A DNA stretch of 64,000 nt from CAYWTS01 sp964461265 (GTDB taxonomy: Bacteria; Bacteroidota; Ignavibacteria; Tepidaquicellales; OLB5): contig CAYWTS010000003.1 of NCBI GenBank assembly GCA_964461265.1, forward strand, positions 82,627-146,626. Reading direction: 5' to 3'. The notes under the pieces are model-generated. The model did not search any database and had not been told where the DNA came from. It saw nothing but the letters and a program-made list of their open reading frames with translations. A program made the position numbers and the translations under genes. This document shows positions 51,226-60,055 of this stretch, one piece after another; position 1 is the first letter of the stretch, and each line of letters opens with the position of its first letter.

Positions 51226-52416
51226 ATGAACAAACAAAGCTTCTCTGGCAAGAGTATGCAGAACGACTTAAATACAAAAAACTCCGAAAATATGCAAAAA
51301 ACAGATACTTCAAATCAGGATATTACTTCACCCCAGTCACCCTTAGCAGCAAAACAGCCCAGTGCACATAAAAGTGAATCCTCAACTGAGCATATCAGGA
51401 AAGACCGCAGATATTATAAAAGATTCGGGCAAAAACGATACCCGTATTCCAAACCGGATAAACCTCAGCTAGTTAATGTTAATAACAAATCAATCTCTGT
51501 CGTTATACCTCTGTTTAATGAAGAGGATTCACTTGTGGAACTTTCAATTAACCTTCGGCGGATTTTTGAAAAAATTAAATCGAATTATGAGGTTATTTTT
51601 ATCGATGACGGAAGCATTGATAACTCATTTGCAAAAATTAAAGAGATCTGTCAGCTTAATAACCGTTTCAAATGTATCAGATTCAACAGGAATTACGGCA
51701 AATCAGCTGCTCTTGCCGAAGGATTTAAAAATGCAAAGGGAGACTATGTTATAACAATGGATGCGGACCTGCAGGATGACCCTGAAGAAATTCCTGCACT
51801 GATACAAAAAATCAACGAAGGATATGACCTTGTTTCGGGATGGAAGAAAAAACGTTACGACCCGTTTATAAAAAAATCTTCTTCAAAACTGTTCAACTTC
51901 GTAACCGGAACATTGGTAGGCTTAAAGCTGCACGATTATAACTGCGGACTGAAAATTTACCGTAAAGATGTTGTTAAGAACATCAAAATATACGGCGAGA
52001 TGCACAGGTATATTCCCGCGCTGGCACATCTATCGGGTTACAAGGTTTCGGAAATCGCAGTTACACATCACCCGCGTAAGTTCGGAAAAACCAAGTTTGG
52101 CGCTTCAAGGTTTTTTAACGGATTATTTGACCTAATAACCGTACTTTTCACAACTAAATTCATTAAAAGACCCCTGCACTTTTTCGGTACGTTAGGATTG
52201 TTCAGCTTTACAGCTGGAACGGGAATCATAATTTACCTTACAATATTAAAATTTTTCGAGGATATACCTATCAGCAACCGCCCCTTATTCCTCACTGGCA
52301 TACTTTTGGCAATAGTAGGAGCACAATTCTTCTCCCTTGGCTTAATAGGTGAAATGATAACAAAAACCTCAGCCGATAAAGAACACGTAATTATAGAGAA
52401 AACCCTTAACTTTTAA
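51226..52416 (+). CDS. Family 2 glycosyltransferase, polyprenyl-phosphate sugar type
   Basis: 396 residues from ATG 51226. The first 80 are polar and probably disordered, rich in Ser/Asn/Gln and then basic ('RKDRRYYKRFGQKRYPY'). The GT-A catalytic domain has 'ISVVIPLFNEEDSLVEL', 'VIFIDDGSIDNSF' and the DxD-like 'ITMDADLQDDPEEIP', and two membrane helices follow near the C-terminus. This matches DPM1/GtrB/ArnC-type enzymes, which move a sugar from a nucleotide onto undecaprenyl phosphate at the inner membrane. The sugar is unknown. It leads a run that includes two lpxA homologues, so an envelope glycolipid role fits. Confidence 0.87.
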   Translation: MNKQSFSGKSMQNDLNTKNSENMQKTDTSNQDITSPQSPLAAKQPSAHKSESSTEHIRKDRRYYKRFGQKRYPYSKPDKPQLVNVNNKSISVVIPLFNEEDSLVELSINLRRIFEKIKSNYEVIFIDDGSIDNSFAKIKEICQLNNRFKCIRFNRNYGKSAALAEGFKNAKGDYVITMDADLQDDPEEIPALIQKINEGYDLVSGWKKKRYDPFIKKSSSKLFNFVTGTLVGLKLHDYNCGLKIYRKDVVKNIKIYGEMHRYIPALAHLSGYKVSEIAVTHHPRKFGKTKFGASRFFNGLFDLITVLFTTKFIKRPLHFFGTLGLFSFTAGTGIIIYLTILKFFEDIPISNRPLFLTGILLAIVGAQFFSLGLIGEMITKTSADKEHVIIEKTLNF

Positions 52417-52425
52417 TTAACACAG

Positions 52426-53208
52426 ATGGGATTTATCAGCAAAACGGCTATTGTGTCTAACAATGCAGAGATTGGTAATAATGTGACTATACGTGATTTT
52501 GCAATAATTGAGGATGATGTTATAATTGGCAATAATTGTACAATCGATTATGGTGTTCTAATAAAATCAGGAGCCAGGCTCGCGAATAATTGCACCATTT
52601 ACAAAGGGGCAGTAATAGCATGTGATCCAAGTGATTACACCTACAGAAATGAATATACACTTTGTGAAATTAAAGAAAATACCGTAGTAAAGGAATACGC
52701 TACAGTAAGTAAAGGAACCCGCAAGGCAGGAATTACAAAAATCGGATCTGGTTGTTACATTATGGCATACACACATGTAGGACATGATGATATAATCGGC
52801 AATAACGTAACATTGATAAATTGCGTTGAGCTCGCCGGGCACGTTACAATAGAAGACTGGGTTTATATCAGTACTTTTGTAGGTGTTCACCAGTTTGTTA
52901 AAATAGGCTGCCACAGCTTAATTTCTTATGTAACAAAAGTATCACAAGATGTTCCGCCGTATATTATTGCTGACGGAAATCCGCTAACTTACAGGGGACT
53001 TAATACTATTGGCTTACGCAGAAGGGGTTTCAGTAACAGCTCAATAAACAGCATCAAATCAGCATACAAACTTATCTTCGAATCGAAGTATAACATAAGC
53101 GACGCATTAAAAGCTGTCAAAGATACACTTGAGATTACTGAAGAAATAAAGCATATAATAAATTTTATAGAAACCAGTGAACGGGGAATAGTAAGAAAAA
53201 GGACATAA
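52426..53208 (+). CDS. lpxA: Acyl-ACP-UDP-N-acetylglucosamine O-acyltransferase homologue (copy 1)
   Basis: 260 residues of left-handed parallel beta-helix hexapeptide repeats, then a C-terminal helical domain ('NSINSIKSAYKLIFES'). Conserved LpxA positions are kept: 'THVGHDDIIGNN' with the catalytic-region histidines, 'LAGHVTIEDW', 'GVHQFVKIG', 'DVPPYIIADGNPLTYRGLN' and 'IGLRRRGFSNSS'. It starts lipid A synthesis by acylating UDP-GlcNAc in the cytoplasm. It is 9 nt downstream of the glycosyltransferase. Because a second, similar gene follows, which of the two is the housekeeping LpxA is not clear. The second matches the classic active-site block 'HIAHD' better. Confidence 0.85.
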   Translation: MGFISKTAIVSNNAEIGNNVTIRDFAIIEDDVIIGNNCTIDYGVLIKSGARLANNCTIYKGAVIACDPSDYTYRNEYTLCEIKENTVVKEYATVSKGTRKAGITKIGSGCYIMAYTHVGHDDIIGNNVTLINCVELAGHVTIEDWVYISTFVGVHQFVKIGCHSLISYVTKVSQDVPPYIIADGNPLTYRGLNTIGLRRRGFSNSSINSIKSAYKLIFESKYNISDALKAVKDTLEITEEIKHIINFIETSERGIVRKRT

Positions 53209-53272
53209 TAAGTTTCTTTTCAAAACCTTTTTATATTAAATATTAACATTGAAAATAATTTAATTTCACGCA

Positions 53273-54049
53273 GTGGCTTTTATCAGTAATAATGCAGTTG
53301 TATCACCTAAAGCAGAAATCGGTGATAATGTAACCATTAACCATTTTGCAGTTATAGAAGATGATGTAGTTATAGGTGATAATGTGGAAATACATACCGG
53401 AGCACAAATCGAAAACGGAGCCAGGATTTCTTCAGGATGCAGGATTTTTAAGAGTGCTGCAATCAGTTGTATCCCTCAGGACTTAAAGTTTGCAGGTGAA
53501 AATACCACACTTGAAATTGGTGAAAACACAGTTGTAAGGGAATTTTCTACGGTAAGCCGCGGAACACAGGCAAGTAAAAAAACCATAATTGGCAAGAATT
53601 GTTTAATTATGGCTTACAGTCATATTGCTCACGATTCGGTTGTTGGTAATAATGTTATTCTTGCAAATGCAACAATGCTCGGCGGCCACGTACAGATTCA
53701 GGACTGGGCAATAATCGGGGGGTTTGTCGGGATACATCAATTTGTTAAAGTAGGTGAGCATAGCTTTACAGCTTTCAGTTCAAGAATTACACAAGACGTT
53801 CCTCCATATATTCTTGCCGGAGGCTCACCACTTAATTACAAAGGTCTCAACCTTGTAGGGCTGAAACGACGTGGTTTTTCAGAAGATACTATTCGGCATA
53901 TTAAACAGGCATATAATTTCATTTACGGTTCTAAGTATAATATCAGTGATGCATTGAAAGCTGTTAGAGACTCGGTGCCGTTGATAGAAGAGGTAAAAAA
54001 AGTCATTGAATTTATCCAAACAAGCGAACGGGGAATAATCAGAAAGTAA
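53273..54049 (+). CDS. lpxA: Acyl-ACP-UDP-N-acetylglucosamine O-acyltransferase homologue (copy 2)
   Basis: 258 residues from a GTG start. Beta-helix repeats begin 'AFISNNAVVSPKAEIGDNVT', and the active-site block is 'YSHIAHDSVVGNNVILANA', nearly identical in layout to E. coli LpxA ('AHIAHD'). Then come 'LGGHVQIQDWAIIGGFVGIH', 'DVPPYILAGGSPLNYKGLN' and 'GLKRRGFSEDTI'. It probably catalyses the first step of lipid A synthesis. It ends with the same 'TSERGI' motif as copy 1, so the two are tandem duplicates that have diverged. lipM starts 3 nt after the stop. Confidence 0.87.
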   Translation: MAFISNNAVVSPKAEIGDNVTINHFAVIEDDVVIGDNVEIHTGAQIENGARISSGCRIFKSAAISCIPQDLKFAGENTTLEIGENTVVREFSTVSRGTQASKKTIIGKNCLIMAYSHIAHDSVVGNNVILANATMLGGHVQIQDWAIIGGFVGIHQFVKVGEHSFTAFSSRITQDVPPYILAGGSPLNYKGLNLVGLKRRGFSEDTIRHIKQAYNFIYGSKYNISDALKAVRDSVPLIEEVKKVIEFIQTSERGIIRK

Positions 54050-54052
54050 ATT

Positions 54053-54805
54053 ATGGAAATAATCGATACAGGATTCAATACAGGACGTTTTAATATGGAT
54101 TTCGATCTGCGGTTGATAAATAGATGTAAAAATGAAAATATTTCTATTCTAAGATTCTACGGATGGAGACCTTATTGTATTTCACTTGGATACAACCAGG
54201 GGAAAGGCTTAAAAGAAAATGTGATCGACTACGAAAAATGCAAACGTGATGGTGTGGATGTTGTCCGCAGGCCAACAGGAGGCAGGGCTGTTTTCCATGC
54301 TGAAGAAATAACCTACTCGGTAATAACAAAATCGGGTGAGAGTGTACAGGCACTGCACAATAAAATTTCGCTAGCACTGATAAAGGGGCTTCAAACGCTT
54401 GATATATCAAATGCTAATCTCCAGAAGCTGTCATTGGTTAAGGAAACACCAAACTTATTGAAGCTTGCCAGGACCGGTATGTACAATTTATGCTTTAATA
54501 CTTCAATTAAATACGAGGTCAACTTAAATGGAAGAAAACTAATAGGCAGTGCACAAAGGAAAATAGATGATATAATACTTCAGCATGGCTCGATACTGAT
54601 AGGTGATTATCACAAAAATATTGTTAACTATCTATCGGTTAATGAAGAATCTGTCCGTCAAAAGCTTAAAGAACAGCTTGACCAGAACACAACCAATCTG
54701 AACGAATTAATGAATAAGGTGGTTTTTTATAATGAAGTAAAGGAAGCGGTTATAAAAGGATTTGAACAAATATTCGAAGTAAAATATTACTGCTCAGCAA
54801 TATAA
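54053..54805 (+). CDS. lipM: Octanoyltransferase LipM-type lipoate/biotin ligase-family protein
   Basis: 250 residues of the LplA/LipB/BirA fold. The family block 'RRPTGGRAVFHAEEITYSV' is near residue 72. 'LCFNTSIKYEVNLNGRKLIG' holds Cys147, in the position of the catalytic Cys of Bacillus LipM, followed by 'SAQRKIDDIILQHGSILIG'. That Cys and the 'SAQ' loop favour octanoyl transfer from octanoyl-ACP to lipoyl domains over ATP-dependent lipoate ligation. It is needed for pyruvate and 2-oxoglutarate dehydrogenases. It starts 3 nt after lpxA copy 2 and 11 nt before panB, so it is in the same operon. Confidence 0.82.
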   Translation: MEIIDTGFNTGRFNMDFDLRLINRCKNENISILRFYGWRPYCISLGYNQGKGLKENVIDYEKCKRDGVDVVRRPTGGRAVFHAEEITYSVITKSGESVQALHNKISLALIKGLQTLDISNANLQKLSLVKETPNLLKLARTGMYNLCFNTSIKYEVNLNGRKLIGSAQRKIDDIILQHGSILIGDYHKNIVNYLSVNEESVRQKLKEQLDQNTTNLNELMNKVVFYNEVKEAVIKGFEQIFEVKYYCSAI

Positions 54806-54815
54806 TACTACAAAT

Positions 54816-55622
54816 ATGAAGGACAGAAAAAAGATTACGACAAAAACTCTGGTTGTAATGAAACAGCAAGGAGAAAAAATAAGTGCTCTCACTGCTTACG
54901 ACTATCTTATGGCAAGATTCCTTGATGAAGCCGGTATAGATATAATTCTTGTCGGAGATTCACTTGGCAACGTTGTACAGGGCAATCCAACTACTCTTAC
55001 TGTAACGCTTGACGAAATGATATATCACGCCAAAATTGTTAAAAAAGCTGTTAAATCAGCATTAATGGTAGTTGATTTACCTTTTATGTCGTTTCATGTA
55101 GATTTAAAAGAAGCAGTCAGAAATTGCGGGAGGGTAATGAAGGAAACTGGTTGTGATGCAGTAAAACTTGAAGGCGGCGGAAGAATCGCAGAAGTTATTC
55201 AGCATTTAAATAAAGTCGGAATTCCTGCTATGGGTCATCTTGGGCTTACACCACAATCGATAAATATTTTCGGAACTTACGTAACCCGCGGCACTGATAG
55301 AAAAGAGGCTTTGCAGATTCAAAAAGATGCAAAAATACTTGAGCAAGCCGGATGTTTCTGCATTGTACTGGAGAAAATACCGGCAACACTTGCAAAAAAG
55401 ATTACTGCTTCGTTAAAAATACCGACTATCGGAATAGGAGCAGGTCCGCACTGCGACGGGCAAATACTTGTAACATACGATATGATAGGTTTGAACGTTG
55501 ATTTTCACCCGCGTTTTGTAAGAAAATACATGAATCTCGCTGATGACCTCAAAATTGCTTTTTCGCGTTACATTAAAGATGTTAAGAATAAAAATTTCCC
55601 GTCACATAAAGAAAGCTACTAA
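54816..55622 (+). CDS. panB: 3-methyl-2-oxobutanoate hydroxymethyltransferase
   Basis: 268 residues, standard for PanB. Motifs are 'KISALTAYDYLMARFLDEAG' near 20, 'ILVGDSLGNVVQG' with the metal-binding Asp near 48, 'DLPFMSFHVD', 'DAVKLEGGGRIAE' near 115 and 'GAGPHCDGQILV'. It adds a hydroxymethyl group from methylene-tetrahydrofolate to 2-oxoisovalerate, the first committed step to pantothenate and coenzyme A. Last gene of the lpxA-lipM run. No panC or panE is seen here. Confidence 0.95.
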   Translation: MKDRKKITTKTLVVMKQQGEKISALTAYDYLMARFLDEAGIDIILVGDSLGNVVQGNPTTLTVTLDEMIYHAKIVKKAVKSALMVVDLPFMSFHVDLKEAVRNCGRVMKETGCDAVKLEGGGRIAEVIQHLNKVGIPAMGHLGLTPQSINIFGTYVTRGTDRKEALQIQKDAKILEQAGCFCIVLEKIPATLAKKITASLKIPTIGIGAGPHCDGQILVTYDMIGLNVDFHPRFVRKYMNLADDLKIAFSRYIKDVKNKNFPSHKESY

Positions 55623-55689
55623 ACAATTTTCAGTTATTAATTAACAATTATTAATATTCAAATACAAACTAATAGTTTACTCATAGTAA

Positions 55690-55850
55690 ATCCCACACGT
55701 CAGAGGAGTGTCCCGATTTATCGGAAAGAGATTAAGGCAAAAAATTATCATTTGACAAAAACTCAAGGGAGTTCAGTCCCCTCTTGGCAGCCAAGTCGAT
55801 GGCTTGGGGAGGGATGGATGTCAGGTAACTGCTATACTGACGGGGTTGGG
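55690..55850. repeat. Mosaic of several palindromes in the panB/YmdB spacer
   Basis: Includes TCCCGATTTATCGGA, GGGAGTTCAGTCCCC, the pair TTGGC...GCCAAG within CCCCTCTTGGC...GGCTTGGGGAGGG, and a GTCAGGTAACTGCTATACTGAC hairpin. No coding sequence is seen. Confidence 0.6.
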
Positions 55851-55898
55851 TAAATACACTAATCATTCAATAAATATCGATATTGGTTAACTTTACTT

Positions 55899-56705
55899 TT
55901 GTCAGCAACTTTAAACATATTATTTCTGGGTGATATTGTAGGTGAACCGGGCGTCAGAGTTCTTGAAGAACACCTAAAAAACCTTATCAAACAGCACAAC
56001 ATACATTTTGTTATTGCCAATGGTGAAAATCTTACTTTGGGCAAGGGAATAATAGAAAAAGATGCAAAAAAAGTATTCGAGCTTGGTGTTAATGTTTTAA
56101 CTGGGGGTAACCATACATTCAGCAAGATGCAGTCGTTTAAATTCATAGGCGAGGAAATCCGGGTACTGCGTCCTGCAAATCACCACGATGATGTCTATGG
56201 CAGGGGCTTTATGGTTTACCCAGTAACAATTGACGGAGGAATATTTAAGCTTGCTGTCATCAATGTACAGGGCAGGGTTTATATGAATGCACTGAACTGT
56301 CCTTTCAGAACTGCCTTGAAGCTTGCTGAAAAATTGAAGAGCGAAACAAACCTGATAATAGTTGATATGCACGCTGAGGCAACTGCTGAAAAGGTCGCTA
56401 TGGGCTGGTATCTTGACGGGAAAGTATCTGCTGTAATAGGAACACACACACATGTACAAACTTCGGATGAAAGAATTCTGCCTCAAGGCACTGCATATAT
56501 TACCGATACCGGAATGACAGGTGCGTTTGATGGCGTAATTGGTGGAAGCAAAGAATTTTCGGTAAACCGTTTTGTATATATGACTCCCCAAAAGCAAGAC
56601 CTTGCAACAAATGACCTGCATATAAGTGCAGTTATTATACAAATTGATACAGAAACGGGGAAATCAGCTAACATCTCGCGTTTATTCCATCCTTCATGGA
56701 AATAA
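55899..56705 (+). CDS. YmdB-family metallophosphoesterase (TIGR00282)
   Basis: 268 residues from a TTG start. Metal-binding motifs are 'ILFLGDIVGEPG' at the N-terminus, 'VIANGENLTLGKGI' near 40, 'VLTGGNHTFSKM' near 68, 'IIVDMHAEATAEKVAMGWYL' near 150 and 'VIGTHTHVQTSDERILPQG' near 180. Bacillus YmdB is a 2',3'-cyclic nucleotide phosphodiesterase that affects biofilm and RNA turnover. The same activity is likely here but not proven for this lineage. The next gene begins 6 nt after the stop. Confidence 0.9.
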   Translation: MSATLNILFLGDIVGEPGVRVLEEHLKNLIKQHNIHFVIANGENLTLGKGIIEKDAKKVFELGVNVLTGGNHTFSKMQSFKFIGEEIRVLRPANHHDDVYGRGFMVYPVTIDGGIFKLAVINVQGRVYMNALNCPFRTALKLAEKLKSETNLIIVDMHAEATAEKVAMGWYLDGKVSAVIGTHTHVQTSDERILPQGTAYITDTGMTGAFDGVIGGSKEFSVNRFVYMTPQKQDLATNDLHISAVIIQIDTETGKSANISRLFHPSWK

Positions 56706-56711
56706 TTAACC

Positions 56712-57608
56712 ATGTCTGTTCCATTCTTTTCATTAATAATTCCTGTTTATAAAACAGAAAAATACATTGAAGAATGTTTTACCTCACTTCTTAAACAAAC
56801 ACTAAGTGATTTCGAAGCAATTATAGTTAATGATGGCAGCCCCGGTTCCGAAGGCTTTCCATCAGCAGAAGATACTTACAAAAATATTCTCGGTTCTGAT
56901 AAACGTTTTAAATATATAAGGCAGGAAAATCTCGGTGTTTCGGCTGCAAGAAACAGGGGGGTAAATAGCAGTAAAGGGATATTTCTTAAATTTTTAGATA
57001 GCGACGACTGCCTCGAACCTGACCATTTATTGAACCTGCAAGCACAGCTTAACAAACATAAACAAGAATGGAATACAGCTATATTTTACCTTGAACAAAT
57101 CAGGTCATTTACTTCTGATGAACAAGGGAACAAAACATTTACAGAACCCCACCGTGCAACTTACAATAATTCATTTTATAAAGAACTTGTTTATTTCGGA
57201 ATATCAGGACCTAAGCTGCTTGTTTCCCGCAATCTTGTTGGTAATACAAGGTTTCGCGAAGAGTTAACCTCACACGAAGAACCTGATTTTTACCTTCGTG
57301 TTTACCTGGATAACCGAAAACAAGGCAATAATATAAAGTTTATAGGTTTAAATGATGATAGCTATCTTTACAGACTCCATCAAAATTCATTCACAAAACA
57401 GCTTGAGCCAAAATTCAACTTAGCTGCTGTTAATGTATATAAAAAATTATTAGTGGATTATAGAAACGCATTAACTTTTAGAGAGAAAATTTTATGCAGG
57501 CTTGGGATATTAAGGTTTATAAGAGATGAACGAATTAGCTTTTATCAAAAATATACCAAGAAATTTTTCGGGTTGATAGCTAAGATATTAGGCAGATGGT
57601 GGTGGTAA
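56712..57608 (+). CDS. Family 2 glycosyltransferase
   Basis: 298 residues of the GT-A fold: 'FSLIIPVYKTEKYIEECF' at the start, 'FEAIIVNDGSPGSEGF' with the nucleotide-binding Asp, 'QENLGVSAARNRGV', and the DxD 'LKFLDSDDCLEPDH' near residue 95. There are no membrane helices. Such enzymes typically build lipopolysaccharide or capsule oligosaccharides from nucleotide sugars on the cytoplasmic face. The sugar and acceptor cannot be deduced. It shares the operon with the YmdB-like gene and is closed by a repeat that doubles as a terminator. Confidence 0.85.
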   Translation: MSVPFFSLIIPVYKTEKYIEECFTSLLKQTLSDFEAIIVNDGSPGSEGFPSAEDTYKNILGSDKRFKYIRQENLGVSAARNRGVNSSKGIFLKFLDSDDCLEPDHLLNLQAQLNKHKQEWNTAIFYLEQIRSFTSDEQGNKTFTEPHRATYNNSFYKELVYFGISGPKLLVSRNLVGNTRFREELTSHEEPDFYLRVYLDNRKQGNNIKFIGLNDDSYLYRLHQNSFTKQLEPKFNLAAVNVYKKLLVDYRNALTFREKILCRLGILRFIRDERISFYQKYTKKFFGLIAKILGRWWW

Positions 57609-57633
57609 AATAAAAAACTATAGTTATAATAAA

Positions 57634-57697
57634 ACCTGACAGGTTTATAGCAAAGCCACCCTGCCTATAGGTGGGGAAAACCTGTCAGGTATATTTT
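57634..57697 (+). terminator. Dispersed palindrome acting as terminator of the glycosyltransferase gene
   Basis: A 13-bp perfect stem, ACCTGACAGGTTT / AAACCTGTCAGGT, encloses GCAAAGCCACCCTGCC and is followed by ATATTTTTTG. It is the same family as 42112-42180, where the stem is shorter. Confidence 0.75.
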
Positions 57698-57709
57698 TTG
57701 TTTGAAAAA

Positions 57710-58441
57710 CTACTTAATCGTAAAGCTCATGTTCACAACAGCAGTAATGGTCTTTTCGAGCGATGACACATCATTTATCCCGTAATCGGAGACTTCGGTA
57801 GAATTTTTTGCATTAATCTGCATTACACCGGTTTTGGATGAACGCACATCACCTATATCATCACCTGTGCTTTTTGCAATCTGTTCGGCACGGAGCTTGG
57901 CATCCTGAGCGGCAAGTGATATCATCTCGATTTTCAAATCACTGAGCTTGGTGTAGAGAAATTCCGGTGCGTGCGAATCGAAGTTCACACCCTGCAAAAT
58001 CAGCTCCGATGATTCGCGCGAGAGCTTATCAATCTTATCAACATCACCCGATTCCAATGATACGGTTTGCGAAAGCTTGTAACCAATTACTTCATCGGTT
58101 GAGTAGCCCTGCATGTTTTTACCGTAAATTTGTGAAGTGTTCACAGAGGAGAATATAAGCTTGTCTGCTTCAAATCCCTTGTCTATAAGATATTGCTTAA
58201 CAATATCCATATCTTTCTTCAGCTTGTCATAAGCATCGGTAAGTGTAGTTGATTCATGCGAATATGAGCCGCTCCATTTAGCTAAATCGGAGCGTATATT
58301 TTTTGAAGCTGAACCGGTTACGGTAATTGTAACGTTGCTGCGAGAAACACCGCGCCAGGTCGAGGAGAGCATGTATGCTGCAATTATTAACCCGATGGCT
58401 AGTATTATTGCTGTTGAGAGGTAATTCGGTTTTCTTTCCAT
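57710..58441 (-). CDS. SIMPL-domain (DUF541) periplasmic protein
   Basis: 243 residues. An N-terminal membrane anchor, 'LSTAIILAIGLIIAAYMLSS', leads to a SIMPL/BP26-type domain that begins 'VTITVTGSASKNIRSDLAKW' and ends 'KTITAVVNMSFTIK'. Relatives form channel-like oligomers (Brucella BP26), but the biochemical role of the family is unknown. A clear Shine-Dalgarno AGGAGG lies ahead of the ATG. It is a single gene that converges on the glycosyltransferase operon. Confidence 0.85.
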   Translation of the reverse strand: MERKPNYLSTAIILAIGLIIAAYMLSSTWRGVSRSNVTITVTGSASKNIRSDLAKWSGSYSHESTTLTDAYDKLKKDMDIVKQYLIDKGFEADKLIFSSVNTSQIYGKNMQGYSTDEVIGYKLSQTVSLESGDVDKIDKLSRESSELILQGVNFDSHAPEFLYTKLSDLKIEMISLAAQDAKLRAEQIAKSTGDDIGDVRSSKTGVMQINAKNSTEVSDYGINDVSSLEKTITAVVNMSFTIK

Positions 58442-58793
58442 TTATTATTCCTCCTGTATATACAAATGTAATGAGTAAAATACAGATATAATATAGAAAT
58501 AATCACGTTTTTTTAACGGTAACATTAAACAAAAACTGTTAAAAACGGTTTGAAATTGTTATTTACATTTAAACCCACAACTGAAATCGTGGGCTATATA
58601 TTTTATTAACTGATATAACGCAAACCATTCCTGCCCAGCCTTGCGGGATAAATTCCAGCTGGAATCTGCCCCGCATGAGATAGCTTATGCCACAAAATTA
58701 TGCCGTACTTATAGAGCTAAGATATTGTTTATTAGTGGTTAATACTGATATATCGCTACGAACCGAGCTAAGAGATATTGTTATTTAACCACT
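58442..58793. other. Intergenic region built of dispersed palindromes
   Basis: It contains AACCCACAACTGAAATCGTG (58571-58590), completed by GGCT, an imperfect CCCAC/GTGGG hairpin. It also holds a copy of the 39866 repeat at 58627-58668 and a diverged GAGCTAAGATATTG pair at about 58712 and 58760. No gene is seen. Confidence 0.5.
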
Positions 58794-60004
58794 TCACAAT
58801 TTCACCATTTGTTTTAGCTGTCCGCAGCCAGCGTGTATATCTATTCCCCGTCGTAGACGCAAGGTGTTTTGTAGACCGTGGTTGTCCAATATTTCACGGA
58901 ACTTCTTAATTCTCTCATGTTTTGATTCTCTTCCTTCGTAACCGCTGGTAGGATTTAATGGTATTAAATTTACATGACATAATAATCCTTTTAAAAATTT
59001 AACCAGGAGTTTTGCCTGTTCGGGTGTATCGTTAACGTTATCTATCAAAGCCCACTCAAAACTTAAACGCCGGTTGGTTTTCTTAACGTAATACCTGCAT
59101 GCTTCAAATAATTCTTTGAGCGGATATTTTTTATTAATGGGCAGCATAGAGCTTCTTAAATCATCCTCAGCAGCGTGGAGCGATACGGCAAGATTAACCT
59201 GCCTGTTCTCATCTGCAAATTTTATGATTTGCGGGACAAGTCCCACAGTGCTGATTGTTATCCGTCTTGCACCNNNNNNNNNNNNNNNNNNNNNNNNNNN
59301 NNNNNNNNNNNNNNNNNNNNNNNNNNNNNNNNNNNNNNNNNNNNNNNNNNNNNNNNNNNNNNNNNNNNNNNNNATTTTATGATTTGCGGGACAAGTCCCA
59401 CAGTGCTGATTGTTATCCGTCTTGCACCAAAGTTATACCCGTTTTTATCAGTTAATATGTCTATCGATTTCATTACTTCAATATAATTTGCAAAAGGTTC
59501 ACCCATACCCATGTAAACAAGATTAGTGAGCTTCGAATCTTTCTTGTGCAATACCTTATCGAAAAACAAAACCTGTTCAACTATCTCGCCTGCTGATATA
59601 TTTCTTTGCAGACCTGCCTGACCCGTTGCGCAGAACGTGCATCCGAGTCCGCACCCGGCTTGTGTAGATATACAGGCAGTTCTGCGTTTATGATAACCCA
59701 TTAATACAGTTTCTACCTGTGAGCCATCGTGCAGGTTAAATAAAACTTTCCTTGTCCATTTGTCGGATGAGGTTAAATCTATTTGCGGTACAAGTGAGGA
59801 AAATTGCAGGTTTTGTTTTAGTTTCTCACGCAGGTTCTTAGACAAGCTGGTCATACCATCGAATGTCGATGCATGTTTTTGGTAAAGCCACTCCCATATT
59901 TGGGATGCCCTGTATAAGGGTTCCCCGAGAGATTTTATAAACTCATTTAGTTGATTGAATGAGTAATTAAAAATTAAATTTTTATGTTTATTCTGAATTG
60001 ACAT
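58794..60004 (-). CDS. rlmN: 23S rRNA (adenine-2503-C2)-methyltransferase RlmN, interrupted by a false gap
   Basis: A radical-SAM methyltransferase acting on A2503 of 23S rRNA and on some tRNAs. The radical-SAM cluster is 'CGLGCTFCATGQAGLQRN' near residue 120. 'VYMGMGEPFANY' follows, and the C-terminal half has 'LAVSLHAAEDDLRSSMLPIN' and the methyl-carrying Cys region 'GIDIHAGCGQL'. The 100-N run at 59274-59373 splits the gene, but the 55 bases on each side of it are identical. Merging them gives one open frame of about 350 residues, the normal RlmN length ('TISTVGLVPQIIKFADENRQ'). Confidence 0.92.
59274..59373. other. Spurious 100-N scaffold gap
   Basis: Bases 59219-59273 and 59374-59428 are the same 55-mer, ending and starting exactly at the N-run. 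This is a contig-end overlap the scaffolder did not close. Confidence 0.92.
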
Positions 60005-60055
60005 TTATAACGGTCATACGCAGGTATAAAGCCTACACATACGATACTTTATTAA

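Noticed and set aside
55894..55901. TACTTTTG as a -7 promoter element for the YmdB-like gene
   Set aside because: No TTG stands 20 nt upstream, and the element overlaps the only usable start codon.
56097..56642. Minus-strand ORF of 181 codons opposite the YmdB-like gene
   Set aside because: A shadow of a conserved gene, with no start signal and no recognised family.
59219..59428. True direct repeat of 55 bp within rlmN
   Set aside because: Both copies end exactly at an N-run of 100, and the gene is intact when they are merged, so it is an assembly artefact.
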